Shown: positions 1 to 8,838 of the stretch, piece by piece
Layout: each line of letters starts with the position of its first letter
Numbering within the stretch: position 1 is the first letter of the stretch
Assembly: GCF_013387465.1 (NCBI RefSeq)
Contig: NZ_VYGV01000012.1
Span: forward strand, 124,001-188,000
Reading direction: 5' to 3'
Source of the DNA: Hydrogenophaga aromaticivorans
Lineage (GTDB): Bacteria > Pseudomonadota > Gammaproteobacteria > Burkholderiales > Burkholderiaceae_C
DNA: 64,000 nucleotides
The notes under the pieces: model-generated
The model's input: only the letters and a program-made list of their open reading frames with translations
Told to the model about the DNA's origin: nothing
Database searches by the model: none
Translations under genes and position numbers: made by a program

Positions 1-1
1 G

Positions 2-622
2 TGGGACCTGTCGTTTTCGGCGGTTTGTGTTGAGCACCGGTGCAATCTGATTGATCGCTGTCCAAAGTGCAATGCTGCGATTCGGTGGGAACGACCATCG
101 ATCGAATGGGGCCACTGCGGCCACCTCTTGGGTGGATTGCAACAGGTAGGTCAAATGGCCGATCAAAGTCTATTGGCCCAAGCGATTCTCTCGATGCGTT
201 TGGGGCACGATTGCGTAGAGGGACTGCTCGTTGAAGCCGGCCTGTTCCCATGGCTTGCAAAGCTGTCCGTTGACGGGTGGATGAATCTTCTACTCGCCTT
301 CGGGCTTGGGTGCGACCGTTGGGCCGTGGCTCGGCCAGGCATATTTGGAAAGATCCCCACGACAGGCTTCGCACGTGATGTCGTCCGAAGAGGAATGGAG
401 CGCTTGATCGCTTGGTCGCAGTCGATTCTCGACTCTGAGGAGCTGGCGCATTTTGTGATCGACGTGCCTATGGTTCGGTTGATCGTTGAGCCATCCGGAG
501 AGTTCGACCGTGAGATTTTGTTGCGCACATTTTCAATGCTCTATGGCAGCAAAGCCGCGGACCAACTCAAGCGATGTCATCCAGGCTTGGGCCAACTGAG
601 TCTTTTCGAGGACGACGCATGA
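2..622 (+). CDS. tniQ: TniQ-family protein, 5'-truncated by window edge
   Basis: The reading frame is open from base 2 to the stop at 622 (at least 206 residues); its start lies outside the window. The visible N-terminal part has a zinc-finger-like cysteine/histidine series (CVEH, then CPKC about 15 residues later, then HCGH), the hallmark of TniQ/TnsD target-selection proteins of Tn7-like and Tn402-like transposons. The remainder is helical without clear motifs. Its stop overlaps the start of a second TniQ-like gene (ATGA), so both are translationally coupled. In this family TniQ binds the target site or an RNA-guided complex and recruits the TnsC/TniB ATPase; the transposase genes would lie to the left, outside the window. 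The family call rests on the cysteine pattern and the paired gene, not on a search. Confidence 0.6.
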   Translation, partial: WDLSFSAVCVEHRCNLIDRCPKCNAAIRWERPSIEWGHCGHLLGGLQQVGQMADQSLLAQAILSMRLGHDCVEGLLVEAGLFPWLAKLSVDGWMNLLLAFGLGCDRWAVARPGIFGKIPTTGFARDVVRRGMERLIAWSQSILDSEELAHFVIDVPMVRLIVEPSGEFDREILLRTFSMLYGSKAADQLKRCHPGLGQLSLFEDDA

Positions 623-1362
623 ACCTGCTTGGCATACCAAAGAAGATCGATTTCGAGAGTCCTGCATCCTGGTTGTCGCGAGCCGCACTCAGCCAGGGCG
701 TCAGCATCAAAGAGTTTCGGAAATTCATCACCTTGCATCAGAAGGCTGATGCGGATATGGCATTCACTCAGAAGTACGTTCGACACGTTGCCAAGGTGAC
801 CAACCAAGCGGCCCGTGACTTTGAGTTTGTGCAATACGTGCTGACCAGCCTGCGTATCTTGGATCGTCATGGCGGGGAATACTTGCTTGGTGATAACCTG
901 AACGCACGATATCGGTTTTGTCCCGTTTGTCTAGCGGAGCAACGGATCAAGGTGTTCGCTCTGGAATGGCGTTTCAAGGCTTGGCGATGGTGTCCTTTAC
1001 ACCAATGCATGATGAGGGATCGATGTCCACATTGCCGAGCATTTCCAACTTTGCCCGGTGACATGCTCAATGCCGGACTTGGTAGGGCCGGCATCGCCAC
1101 CCTTGACAGATGCCTGTGTTGTGGGGAACTCTTGGAAACAGGCTGGCAGAGCGTAATGAACACGTTTGATTCCAGCTTGTTGAACCCGTGGGGAGAGGCA
1201 CTCATGAACAATGGGCGAGCGGTGCTGTCTGCTCTGGCCTGCCGCAAAATTCGTATTAAAGGAGAAGAAGGGGAGTTCTCGCTCAGTGCCTTAAGGCGCA
1301 TTCAACGGTATGGTTTGCTTCCACATGGTCACATTGCATCGGTGCACGATGAAGCTGTATGA
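619..1362 (+). CDS. tniQ: TniQ-family protein, second of a tandem pair
   Basis: A 247-residue protein starting at the ATG that overlaps the previous stop; longer upstream starts only run back into the neighbouring gene. It carries the TniQ zinc-binding pattern: CPVC at about residues 101-104, CPLH at 125-128, CPHC at 136-139 and a later CLCCGELL. The N-terminal 60-90 residues (SWLSRAALSQG...) match the typical start of TniQ proteins. The C-terminal part is short compared with TnsD (about 500 residues), so this is TniQ-sized rather than TnsD-sized. Two adjacent TniQ genes suggest an element with two target-selection modes or a heterodimeric TniQ. GC content and codon use look lower than in the chromosome to the right. 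Confidence 0.7.
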   Translation: MNLLGIPKKIDFESPASWLSRAALSQGVSIKEFRKFITLHQKADADMAFTQKYVRHVAKVTNQAARDFEFVQYVLTSLRILDRHGGEYLLGDNLNARYRFCPVCLAEQRIKVFALEWRFKAWRWCPLHQCMMRDRCPHCRAFPTLPGDMLNAGLGRAGIATLDRCLCCGELLETGWQSVMNTFDSSLLNPWGEALMNNGRAVLSALACRKIRIKGEEGEFSLSALRRIQRYGLLPHGHIASVHDEAV

Positions 1363-1453
1363 AATAGCGAGGCTCAGGCCTCCATGGGATACACCGAAGG
1401 TGGAAAACGGCGCGAAGTTGGACCTGCCGTCTGTCTTCTTGCACGTGTCTTGA
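1349..1453 (+). pseudogene. short ORF coupled to tniQ, possibly a truncated gene
   Basis: A 34-codon frame whose ATG overlaps the end of the second tniQ by 14 bases; it begins MKLYEIARLRPPWDTPKV and stops after FLHVS. The overlap is the arrangement expected for a third, translationally coupled gene of the same operon, but no frame continues beyond the early stop. It may be the stump of a deleted gene or a chance ORF. No function is recognised. Confidence 0.2.
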
Positions 1454-2351
1454 GCCAGTTGAAGTAGAGAAATGCTGATACAGCACACCAGACCTTGGCG
1501 GGCTTCATCCAGTGGTAGGGGGCAAGAACCGTGTAGATCACCCTTGTAAGCCGTCGATCTCAAATCTTGGAGAAAAACTACAAACTTCTACCAATATCTA
1601 ACAACATATAAGGCAGTATGTCGGGCCATCGTTATACACGTGGAGATCTGATTGGGCTCACACTCTCATCCAATACGTAATATAATTACCCGGTACCAAC
1701 CCACCGGCTGTATCAGCTTGACTGTTGCGCAGATGGGGGAAAAAGCCGGCGCAAGCCGGTTTTTTCGCTTATGGAGTGTCGGCTACCACTCAAAACCACC
1801 GCTACCGGCTCATGTGCGGGCCGAGGCTCAGCTCTGGTCGCCCCGGCTGCAGGCCGCTCCCCGGAACAACTGCCATGCATGGCAGTTCAAGCACTGAAGG
1901 CCGCTGTGTGTCTCGGTGGCGCTACTTCGTTTGCGCGACTTGCGTCTGTCTCACGAAGTCGAAGCTGCACTCGCTTGGCTGCCACGTCTGGCGCGCGTGC
2001 CGCGAAGATGGGGGTTGCGTTGATTGTCGGCATGGCGTCGACAGTCTATGGTGGCTGTGCACTTTGCAGCCGGTCATCAACAAGGCGATTTCCGGGTAGA
2101 TAGTATGACTGTGAGTGGTCAGGAATGCAGCCAGTTGGAAGCGGGTCAATTGCAGGTAGCCGCGCCCACCACAGGTGATCTGGATCGCGCCACTATGTCG
2201 CGTTCTTTCGACAGTCCGCAAGGATGGATCCTCGCCAAGATGCTCTGACGCAACTGCAACCGCCAAGCAACTCATTTCCTAATTCCTGGATGAACCACTA
2301 GGACCATTCACCTGATACTGCATGACCAGCATCGTCAAAGGTTAAACGCTC
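1454..2351. other. gene-poor accessory spacer
   Basis: About 900 bases between the tniQ pair and the next recognisable gene. Several ORFs of 60-125 codons cross it on both strands (around 1652-2275), but they overlap each other in different frames, have no good ribosome binding sites and resemble no family I know. The only clear signal is a hairpin with a T-run near 1736-1766. The segment 1560-1720 is AT-rich. Confidence 0.4.
1736..1766 (+). terminator. intrinsic terminator-like hairpin
   Basis: A run of A, a CCGGC-GCAA-GCCGG stem-loop and then TTTTTTC. The A-run and T-run make it usable from both directions. It may end transcription of the tniQ operon. Confidence 0.5.
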
Positions 2352-3029
2352 ATGAGTGTCATTCCTGAACCTGCCGCTATCTCGGCCTTTGTAGTCACAG
2401 CAGAGGAACTAGCGAAGCAGATTACAGACTTGCGTTCGCAACACCTGATTCTGCTGACAGTGTGCAAATCTGTGAATAAGAGTCAGCTTGAGAGCTTTGC
2501 CACGAACATCGCAGGTCTGGCGAATTCCATGTTTGAGGAGATGATTCACTTTCAGGACGCTCAGGTGATATCGAGGTTGGAAGAGGCACTTGTGCCTCGC
2601 GTACCTTTATCGCCACGCCTTCTCAAAGAGGCGACCATGCTCGTGCAAGCGCGCAAGGCCTTGCTGTAGAGTGGTGACTGGCTGACCGCTGCTCAGGTCT
2701 CAGAATTGGCGAGCCTGAGCACGGGCAACCCTAGCACCCAGCCCAACAAGTGGAAAAAGCTGGGTAAGATCTTTGCTATTCACCATAATGGCGTTGACTA
2801 CTACCCCGGCTACGGCCTTGACCCCGAGAACAGCTTTCGGCCGAACAAGGACTTGGCCACGATCATTGCGATTCTTTCGGGTCACAAAAAGAGCTGGGGC
2901 ATGGCCTATTGGTTCCACTCTGCTAACAGTTTCTTGGGAGGTAAACGCCCTCAGAACTTGCTGCACACGCGACCAGAACGAGTAATCCAGGCGGCCATCG
3001 ATGAGGTAAAGGCGATAGCCCATTCTTAA
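2352..3029 (+). pseudogene. ParS/MbcA-like (Xre-type antitoxin-like) protein gene interrupted by an in-frame TAG
   Basis: Reading from the ATG at 2352, 105 codons end at a TAG (2667-2669); the same frame then continues without a break to a TAA at 3029, giving 225 codons in all. The part after the TAG is the recognisable one: WLTAAQVSELA, then NPSTQPNKWKKLGKIFAI, DYYPGYGLDP, KKSWGMAYWF and FLGGKRPQNLL with a final PERVIQAAIDEV. This resembles small DNA-binding/antitoxin-like proteins common in proteobacterial accessory DNA, which carry a winged-helix-like element and a ParS/MbcA-type C-terminal domain. The upstream 105 residues fit as the N-terminal domain of the same protein. A CAG-to-TAG change would be the simplest cause. 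Read-through or a second start at the downstream part cannot be excluded. Confidence 0.6.
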
Positions 3030-3040
3030 GTTTTAGGCTT

Positions 3041-3100
3041 CTGAACTGAACCCCATAGGATTGGAGTAGTTGATAAGACTCTGTACCCGATTCAGTTCAG
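3041..3100. repeat. perfect 10-bp inverted repeat with 40-bp spacer
   Basis: CTGAACTGAA at 3041-3050 faces TTCAGTTCAG at 3091-3100. It sits just after the broken ParS/MbcA-like gene. It could be a long hairpin, a protein-binding site or the two ends of a very small (60-bp) MITE-like remnant. Confidence 0.5.
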
Positions 3101-3318
3101 GCTGGCAGAGCACCTACACAGTCAAAAGATGCCTTCGATCCAAACGGCTCGCGTCAGAACTAACCATCTTGGGAATTGATCAACACCTGCACAAGCACAA
3201 GTCGCATCCTTGCGACTGTTGCTCAGCCTCGCAGTTTTACCGGAAATCTGATCAAGAAAAGTAAAACCCATCCGCACAGCAGAAGTAGCCGATGTTTTCA
3301 TGAATGAAGGAGTGGCAG

Positions 3319-3606
3319 ATGACAGAGATGAAAATTTGGACAGGGTGGGCCGATATCTCAGCCACAGGTGAGGGGCGAACCATTTGTTCAATGGTTGCCA
3401 TGGCACAGGATGAGGCTGGTTTTCGTACCCTGGTTCGCGATTCACTTGGCGCTTACATCGAGCAAGGCTTTGAAGTCAAGCAAGGGGTGGTTAGGAACGG
3501 TGTCACTGAAGCTCTGTGGGCGCAAAAGGCACTTGATTTCGTTGAGGAGAATCAGTCCGTAGGAAATTTTTCAGCTCATGCGAGCATGCACTTCAATTTT
3601 GGCTGA
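3319..3606 (+). CDS. hypothetical protein
   Basis: A 95-residue protein of the accessory segment. I chose the ATG at 3319 because GAAGGAG lies about nine bases upstream; an in-frame ATG at 3304 would start inside that ribosome binding site. The sequence begins MTEMKIWTGWADISATGEG and ends with a phenylalanine/histidine-rich tail (SMHFNFG). It has no signal peptide, membrane segment or motif that I recognise. No neighbour is close enough to suggest an operon. A second frame through the same region ends in a plausible protein-like stretch (ADVFMNEGVADDRDENLDR) near 3290-3372 but has a stop just upstream, so I did not call it. Confidence 0.5.
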   Translation: MTEMKIWTGWADISATGEGRTICSMVAMAQDEAGFRTLVRDSLGAYIEQGFEVKQGVVRNGVTEALWAQKALDFVEENQSVGNFSAHASMHFNFG

Positions 3607-4140
3607 AGCAAAACCAGAACTGTTCAGTCATGCTGGCATACAGTGCCAGAACTAGCTGGAATCGACCAAAATTTCCGAGTCCGGAGCGTGTTATGCGCCA
3701 ATTTCCCCCACTTGCGACAAAGTAAGAGGCTGATCGAAGTCTTCGATTTAGGCACTCACTCCGAACTTCACCTCTGTTGACGACCCGTTCGTTGATGCAA
3801 CTTCGAGTATTTCATCTGGATACCATGTCAAAACGGTGCGCGCTCTTCTGGTGAATAAATACTTGGTGAAAGTCCGAGAGCTGAAAATCGCAGCACCATC
3901 GTAGAAGGTCAGGTCATCGTAGTTGTCGGTACACGAAAAATTCAAAACTCAAGGATAAAAACTTGGAAGAATTCAAAACTCAGTGAAAACTGAGTTCAGA
4001 CTTGAAATCATTGTGAAGCGCTAAGTGCTTGATTTATGGAGTATGTGAGTTCAACACTGAACGAAAGCCGACACGAAGGCCACCCGAGAGTTGGCCATCG
4101 ACCTGGGTGTTCAGTTTGTAAGTTGTTGATTCAAAACAAC
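3607..4140. other. AT-rich non-coding end of the accessory segment with ATTCAAAAC repeats
   Basis: No convincing gene. One 65-codon minus-strand frame at 3748-3945 (TTG start, stop immediately upstream) is possible but unsupported. The motif ATTCAAAAC occurs three times, near 3940-3948, 3970-3978 and 4129-4137, mixed with GAGTTCA- and GTTCAG-type words. Such short repeated words are what transposase-binding sites at an element end look like. Base composition switches to chromosome-like GC-rich sequence shortly after 4140. Confidence 0.4.
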
Positions 4141-4277
4141 TTTCATCTCGCATCGAGCGGGGTCGGGCGGGTCCGGGGCTTCGGGGTCACAGTCGATGCC
4201 GGCGGCAAGGCGGCGACGGGTGGTGGGGAGGGCAGTGGCATCGGACTGCCCGCGCGGCCCCGGAAGCTGAGGCCGGG

Positions 4278-4365
4278 TGGCGGAGACTGTGAGATTCGAA
4301 CTCACGGACGGTTACCCGTCGGCAGTTTTCAAGACTGCTGGTTTAAACCACTCACCCAAGTCTCC
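4278..4365 (-). tRNA. tRNA-Ser (anticodon UGA)
   Basis: Read on the minus strand the gene starts GGAGACT and ends AGTCTCC-G-CCA, a perfect 7-bp acceptor stem with encoded CCA. The anticodon loop is CTTGAAA between CAGCAGT-type and ACTGC-type stem arms, giving UGA. A long variable arm (GACGGGTAACCGTC-like) and the T-loop TTCGAATC identify a class II serine tRNA. Its 3' end faces the low-GC accessory segment, which is typical for tRNA genes used as island attachment sites. Confidence 0.93.
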
Positions 4366-4431
4366 GGATGCGGTTGTTGCGACCGGGATTTTAGCCTGTG
4401 GCCTGCCTGATCGCAGACCCGCGCCCGGGAA

Positions 4432-5115
4432 TCAGGCGGTGGTCGTTTCGCTGACCGGGGTTTCCTGGCGCAGCATGCCGCGGGTCTCGATGAAGCGCAC
4501 CACCTCGGCCACGCCGTCCAGCGTCTTCAGGTTGGTCATGACCCAGGGGCGGCGTGCCGCGTCGGGCCGCATGCGGGCGGTGTCGGCCTTCATCACTTCC
4601 AGGTCGGCGCCCACGTGCGGGGCCAGGTCGGTCTTGTTGATGACAAAAAGGTCGCTTTTGGTGATGCCCGGTCCGCCCTTGCGCGGGATCTTCTCGCCCG
4701 CGGCGACGTCGATCACGTAGATGGTGAGGTCGCTCAGTTCGGGGCTGAAGGTGGCGGCCAGGTTGTCGCCACCGCTCTCCACGAACACGATGTCGGCGTT
4801 GGGGTGTTCCGCCAGCATGCGGTCGATGGCTTCGAGGTTGATCGAGCAGTCTTCGCGGATCGCGGTGTGCGGACAGCCGCCGGTTTCTACGCCCATGATG
4901 CGGTCGGCTGGAAGTGCGCCGCTGACGGTCAGCAGGCGCTGGTCTTCCTTGGTGTAGATGTCGTTGGTGATGGCGATCAGGTCGTACTGATCGCGCATCG
5001 CCTTGCAGAGCATTTCGAGCAGGGTGGTCTTGCCGGAACCGACGGGGCCACCGATGCCCACGCGCAGCGGGGGCAGGTGCTTGGTGCGGTTCGGGATGTG
5101 GTGCAGGGCGCTCAT
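4432..5115 (-). CDS. ureG: urease accessory GTPase UreG
   Basis: A 227-residue SIMIBI-class GTPase that couples GTP hydrolysis to nickel delivery and lysine carbamylation in apo-urease. The P-loop GGPVGSGKT is near residues 23-31; the metal-binding CPH motif appears in [14 protein letters not shown], with ESGGDN, VIDVAAG and the base-specifying NKTDLAP further on. The frame is open for another 700 bases upstream, but that is UreF on another frame; the ATG at 5115 fits family length. UreG is the last gene of the minus-strand run ureA-J-B-C-E-F-G; its stop is 66 bases from the tRNA-Ser gene. A 50-base gap separates it from ureF. Confidence 0.97.
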   Translation of the reverse strand: MSALHHIPNRTKHLPPLRVGIGGPVGSGKTTLLEMLCKAMRDQYDLIAITNDIYTKEDQRLLTVSGALPADRIMGVETGGCPHTAIREDCSINLEAIDRMLAEHPNADIVFVESGGDNLAATFSPELSDLTIYVIDVAAGEKIPRKGGPGITKSDLFVINKTDLAPHVGADLEVMKADTARMRPDAARRPWVMTNLKTLDGVAEVVRFIETRGMLRQETPVSETTTA

Positions 5116-5165
5116 GGGATGTACCTTGGTGGGGGCTTCGACGGGCTCGGCCCGAACGGGGAAAG

Positions 5166-5888
5166 TCAGGACCTGAAGAGTCTGGAGTATTGGACTTCGT
5201 GGCGCGCCGAATGGATGGCGAGCAGGGGCGTGAAGGCCTGGCGCGTGTCGTCGGTCAATCCGAGCGCGTGGTCCACCGCGGTCGGGATCTCGCGCGCCAG
5301 CCTCGCCAGCATGCGCTGGCCCGCGCTCTGGCCCAGCGGCACGGATTTGATGGCCGCCTGCACCATGTTTTCGGCCCAGCCGAAGGCGAAGCCGATGAGG
5401 CTGTCGCGCACGCTGGCATCGGTGCTGGCGGCGGCGCTGGCCATGGCCACGGGGTAGCTGGCGGGGTTGAGACCGGCCGACTGCAGGCGCCGAAACACGC
5501 CCTCGCCGAGCTCGCCCAGGCAGCGCGCCCACTCCAGCAGCGAGCGGCCCATCTGTTCGGTCTGCAGGCGGAATTCCGACGTTTCCCGGGTCTGCAGCAC
5601 CCAGGCGTTGAGTGCCTGGATGCGGGCCAGATCGTCGGCGCGCCAGGCGGGGATGGCCTGGGCCACCACGGCCAGGTCGGTCCTGGCCAGGCCCAGGTGC
5701 AACTGGTCGATGAGCCATTGGGCTGCGCTGGCCTCGTCGCTCACCAGGCCCGCGTCGACCGCGGCTTCCAGACCTTCCGAGTAGGAGAAGCCGCCGACTG
5801 GCAAGGCCGGTGAGGCCAGCCACAGGATCTGCAGCAAACCCGCGGCCGAGCGCGGCGACGAGCCGGCGCCGGCCTCAGCCGTGTCCAT
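5166..5888 (-). CDS. ureF: urease accessory protein UreF
   Basis: A 240-residue all-helical accessory protein that binds UreD and gates UreG activity during nickel insertion. Typical family segments are [20 protein letters not shown] near the N-terminus, [11 protein letters not shown] and the C-terminal [14 protein letters not shown] chose the ATG at 5888, which overlaps the histidine-rich end of ureE by 14 bases; the longer frame to 5975 would merely re-read the ureE His-tail in another frame. The tight overlap implies coupled translation with ureE. Confidence 0.95.
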   Translation of the reverse strand: MDTAEAGAGSSPRSAAGLLQILWLASPALPVGGFSYSEGLEAAVDAGLVSDEASAAQWLIDQLHLGLARTDLAVVAQAIPAWRADDLARIQALNAWVLQTRETSEFRLQTEQMGRSLLEWARCLGELGEGVFRRLQSAGLNPASYPVAMASAAASTDASVRDSLIGFAFGWAENMVQAAIKSVPLGQSAGQRMLARLAREIPTAVDHALGLTDDTRQAFTPLLAIHSARHEVQYSRLFRS

Positions 5889-6468
5889 GTCCAGCGGCGT
5901 GGTCGTGTCCGTGGGCATGGTGCCCGTGCGCATGGTGGTCGTGACCCTGGGTATGGGTCTGGTCGCCATGGGCATGACCGTGCCCGCCGGCGTGCTGCTG
6001 CCCGTAGGCGCCGCCCTCGGGTTCGAACGGTTCGCGCACCTCGGCCACGGTCAGGTGCATGGCCCGCAGCATGTCGGCCAGCACGTGGTCGGGCTCGATC
6101 TTGAGGTGGTCGGGTTGCAGCTCGATCGGCACGTGGCGGTTGCCCAGGTGGTAGGCGGCGCGCATGAGGTCGAAGGCGCCGCTGTGTTCGTGGTGGTGAT
6201 CGTGCGCGGTGCAGGCGGTGATCTTCAGCACGGTTTGCGGCGCGGCGACCACGCGGATGAGTGAGCCATCCTGCGTGATCAGCACGTCACCGCCGCGCAC
6301 CACGCTGCCGCGCGGCAGGAACACACCCACCGTTCGCCCGTTGGAGGCGGTGGCGTCGAAACGGCTTTTCTGGCGCACATCCCAGTCCAGCTCCAGGTGC
6401 GCGGCGCGGCGCACCAGCACCGGGGCGAGGCCCTGGCCTTGCGGGATGAGCTTGGAAGCTTGAAGCAT
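5875..6468 (-). CDS. ureE: urease nickel metallochaperone UreE with long His-rich tail
   Basis: A 197-residue homodimeric nickel-binding chaperone. The N-terminal peptide-binding domain contains RKSRFD-type and [11 protein letters not shown] segments; the metal-binding domain contains [13 protein letters not shown] with the conserved interface histidine. The last 35 residues are dominated by His-Gly and His-Asp-His repeats (about 14 histidines), a nickel storage tail like that of Klebsiella UreE. The tail DNA overlaps the ureF start. The gene starts 21 bases after the ureC stop. Confidence 0.96.
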   Translation of the reverse strand: MLQASKLIPQGQGLAPVLVRRAAHLELDWDVRQKSRFDATASNGRTVGVFLPRGSVVRGGDVLITQDGSLIRVVAAPQTVLKITACTAHDHHHEHSGAFDLMRAAYHLGNRHVPIELQPDHLKIEPDHVLADMLRAMHLTVAEVREPFEPEGGAYGQQHAGGHGHAHGDQTHTQGHDHHAHGHHAHGHDHAAGHGHG

Positions 6469-6489
6469 AAAAATACGAGCGATAAAGTT

Positions 6490-8208
6490 CTAGAACAGGA
6501 AGTATCGCTGAGCCATCGGAAGTTTGCTGGCGGGGTCGCAGGTCAGCAGCACGCCGTCGGCTCGCACGGTGTAGCGCTGCGGGTCGATCTCCATCTTCGG
6601 CAGGTAGCTGTTGTGCACCATGCTCGCCTTGGTGACGCTGCGGCAACCCTGCACCGCCACGGTGGCTTTCTGCAGGCCGTAGCGTTCGCCCACGCCCGCG
6701 CGCAGGCCGGCCTGCGAAACGAAAGTGAGGCTGCCCTTCGCGAGTGCGCTGCCGAAGGCGCCGAACTGCGGCCGGTAGTGCACCGGCTGCGGTGTCGGTA
6801 TCGAGGCGTTCGGGTCGCCCATGGCGGCCAGCGCGATGCTGCCGCCCTTCAGGACCATCGCCGGCTTGACGCCGAAGAACGCGGGCTTCCAGACCACCAG
6901 GTCGGCCCACTTGCCGACTTCGAGCGAACCGACGATGTGCGACATGCCGTGCGCGATGGCCGGGTTGATCGTGTACTTGGCGATGTAGCGCTTGACGCGG
7001 AAGTTGTCGTTGCGGCTGCTGTCTTCGGGCAGCGAGCCGCGCTGGCTTTTCATCTTGTCGGCCGTCTGCCAGGTGCGGATCACGACCTCGCCGACGCGGC
7101 CCATGGCCTGGCTGTCGCTGCTCATGATGCTGATGGCGCCCATGTCGTGCAGCATGTCTTCGGCCGCGATCGTTTCGCGGCGGATGCGGCTCTCGGCGAA
7201 GGCCAGGTCTTCCGGAATCGACGCGTCCAGGTGGTGGCAGACCATCAGCATGTCGACGTGTTCGTCGAGCGTGTTGACGGTGTAGGGCATGGTCGGGTTG
7301 GTGGACGAGGGCAGGAAGTTGGCCTCGCCGACCACGCGGATGATGTCGGGTGCGTGGCCGCCACCAGCGCCTTCGGTGTGGAAGGCGCAGAGCGTGCGCC
7401 CTTTCGTTGCCGCAATCGTGTCTTCCACAAAGCCCGACTCGTTGAGCGTGTCGGAGTGGATGGCCACCTGCGTGTCGGTTTCTTCGGCCACGTCCAGGCA
7501 GTTGCTGATGGCGCTGGGCGTGGTGCCCCAGTCTTCGTGGAGCTTGAGGCCGATCACGCCGGCGTCGATCTGCTCGCGCAGCGGCGCCGGCTGGCTGGCG
7601 TTGCCCTTGCCCAGGAAACCCAGGTTCATGGCGAAGCCGTCGGCCGCCTGCAGCATGCGCTCGATGTGCCAGGGGCCGGGCGTGCAGGTGGTGGCGAAGG
7701 TGCCGGTGGCCGGGCCGGTGCCGCCGCCGAGCATGGTGGTCACGCCCGAGGCCAGGGCCTCGTCGATCTGTTGCGGGCAGATGAAGTGGATGTGGCTGTC
7801 GATGCCGCCGGCGGTGACGATGCTGCCTTCGCAGCTGATGACCTCGGTGCCCGGGCCGATGACGATGTCCACCCCGGGCATGGTGTCGGGGTTGCCCGAC
7901 TTGCCGATGGCCACGATGCGGCCGCCCTTGAGGCCGATGTCGGCCTTGACGATGCCCCAGTGGTCGATGATCAGCGCGTTGGTCAACACCGTGTCCACTG
8001 CGCCTTCAGCGCGTGTGCGCTGGCTCTGCGCCATGCCGTCTCGGATGGTCTTGCCGCCGCCGAACTTGGCTTCCTCGCCGTAGCCGCCGGCGGCCAGCGT
8101 GAAGTCTTTTTCCACTTCCACGATCAGGCCGGTGTCGGCCAGGCGGACACGGTCGCCGACGGTGGGGCCGAACATGTCGGCGTAGGCGCTGCGAGGGATG
8201 CTTGCCAT
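6490..8208 (-). CDS. ureC: urease alpha subunit UreC
   Basis: The 572-residue catalytic subunit hydrolyses urea to ammonia and carbamate. The nickel-binding HIH pair is at about residues 139-141, the carbamylated lysine sits in GLKLHEDWG (about residue 222), and the mobile-flap histidine in MVCHHLD. Length is the family standard (567-572). It lies 24 bases after ureB and 21 before ureE in the minus-strand operon. A large ORF runs antisense to it, an artefact of GC-rich codon use. Confidence 0.99.
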   Translation of the reverse strand: MASIPRSAYADMFGPTVGDRVRLADTGLIVEVEKDFTLAAGGYGEEAKFGGGKTIRDGMAQSQRTRAEGAVDTVLTNALIIDHWGIVKADIGLKGGRIVAIGKSGNPDTMPGVDIVIGPGTEVISCEGSIVTAGGIDSHIHFICPQQIDEALASGVTTMLGGGTGPATGTFATTCTPGPWHIERMLQAADGFAMNLGFLGKGNASQPAPLREQIDAGVIGLKLHEDWGTTPSAISNCLDVAEETDTQVAIHSDTLNESGFVEDTIAATKGRTLCAFHTEGAGGGHAPDIIRVVGEANFLPSSTNPTMPYTVNTLDEHVDMLMVCHHLDASIPEDLAFAESRIRRETIAAEDMLHDMGAISIMSSDSQAMGRVGEVVIRTWQTADKMKSQRGSLPEDSSRNDNFRVKRYIAKYTINPAIAHGMSHIVGSLEVGKWADLVVWKPAFFGVKPAMVLKGGSIALAAMGDPNASIPTPQPVHYRPQFGAFGSALAKGSLTFVSQAGLRAGVGERYGLQKATVAVQGCRSVTKASMVHNSYLPKMEIDPQRYTVRADGVLLTCDPASKLPMAQRYFLF

Positions 8209-8232
8209 GGTCTCAGCTCTTTCTGTGTTCTC

Positions 8233-8538
8233 TTAGACGGCGCCCTGAACCAGGCCACGGAAGCCGATCACGACGCGGTCGCCGGCAAAGTCCACCAGTT
8301 CCACCGTGCGTTGTTGCCCGGGCTCGAAGCGCACGGCGGTGCCGGCCGCGATGTTCAGGCGCATGCCTTTGGCCGCGTCGCGATCGAAGCCGAGCGCGGC
8401 GTTGGTTTCGGCAAAGTGGTAATGCGAGCCGACCTGCACCGGCCGGTTGGCGGTGTTCTGCACCACCAGCGTGAGCGTGCGGCGGCCGGGGTTGAGGGCG
8501 TGTTCGCCCGCGTCCACCAAGTATTCACCGGGGATCAT
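8233..8538 (-). CDS. ureB: urease beta subunit UreB
   Basis: A 101-residue structural subunit of the (abc)3 urease, starting MIPGEY and carrying [13 protein letters not shown] and the RFEPG segment typical of UreB. Length is normal for a separate three-gene bacterial urease. The upstream small membrane protein ends 10 bases before its start, so the two are probably co-translated. Confidence 0.98.
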   Translation of the reverse strand: MIPGEYLVDAGEHALNPGRRTLTLVVQNTANRPVQVGSHYHFAETNAALGFDRDAAKGMRLNIAAGTAVRFEPGQQRTVELVDFAGDRVVIGFRGLVQGAV

Positions 8539-8547
8539 GGCCGCCCC

Positions 8548-8709
8548 TCACTTCTTCGACAGCCAGACCGCCAGCGCGATCAGGCCAGCGACCGCCACAA
8601 AACCCAGCGCGTCGGTGGGGTGCCAGTGGCTGCCGAACAGGCCATGACCATCGTGGGCGAAGACGGGCAGAGACGCAAGGGCAGCGGAAAGGGTGAGCAG
8701 CGATTTCAT
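8548..8709 (-). CDS. small membrane protein in urease operon (short UreJ/HupE-like)
   Basis: A 53-residue frame between ureA and ureB. It starts MKSLLTLSAALASLPVFA, a clear signal peptide, followed by HDGHG, a short HW-containing linker and one membrane segment (LGFVAVAGLIALAVWL) ending in SKK. Many urease operons have a HupE/UreJ nickel-permease-like protein of about 190 residues at exactly this place, beginning with the same signal peptide plus a His-rich HDGHG motif. This looks like a miniature version keeping only the signal, His motif and one helix. A role in periplasmic nickel capture is inferred. Confidence 0.75.
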   Translation of the reverse strand: MKSLLTLSAALASLPVFAHDGHGLFGSHWHPTDALGFVAVAGLIALAVWLSKK

Positions 8710-8765
8710 GTCAGGGCTCCAAATAAAAAACAGGCGGTCGGCGCGAAATGTATGAATCCAGGGAT

Positions 8766-8838
8766 GCGGTGGAACCGGCTCCGCCGGGCCATTCGCATCG
8801 CCCTCTGGGGGGTGACGCGCGGAGCGCGGCGCGGGGGG
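8766..8838 (+). repeat. dispersed stop-codon-associated repeat, copy 1
   Basis: Copy of the three-hairpin family GGAACCGGC...GCCGGGCC, a C-run/G-run hairpin and a GCGC-rich end. It lies directly after the ureA stop on the minus strand, inside the urease operon. Confidence 0.75.

Noticed and set aside
1652..2275. Five overlapping ORFs of 74-124 codons on both strands
   Set aside because: Mutually exclusive frames, no ribosome binding sites, Arg/Cys-rich products without similarity to known proteins.
3690..3722. TGTCGCAAGTGGGGG-type sequence (minus strand) as a Tn402/Tn5053-like terminal repeat
   Set aside because: Starts with TGTCG as expected, but no repeated copies inside and no partner end in the window.
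4036..4410. 124-codon ORF
   Set aside because: Runs through the tRNA-Ser gene.
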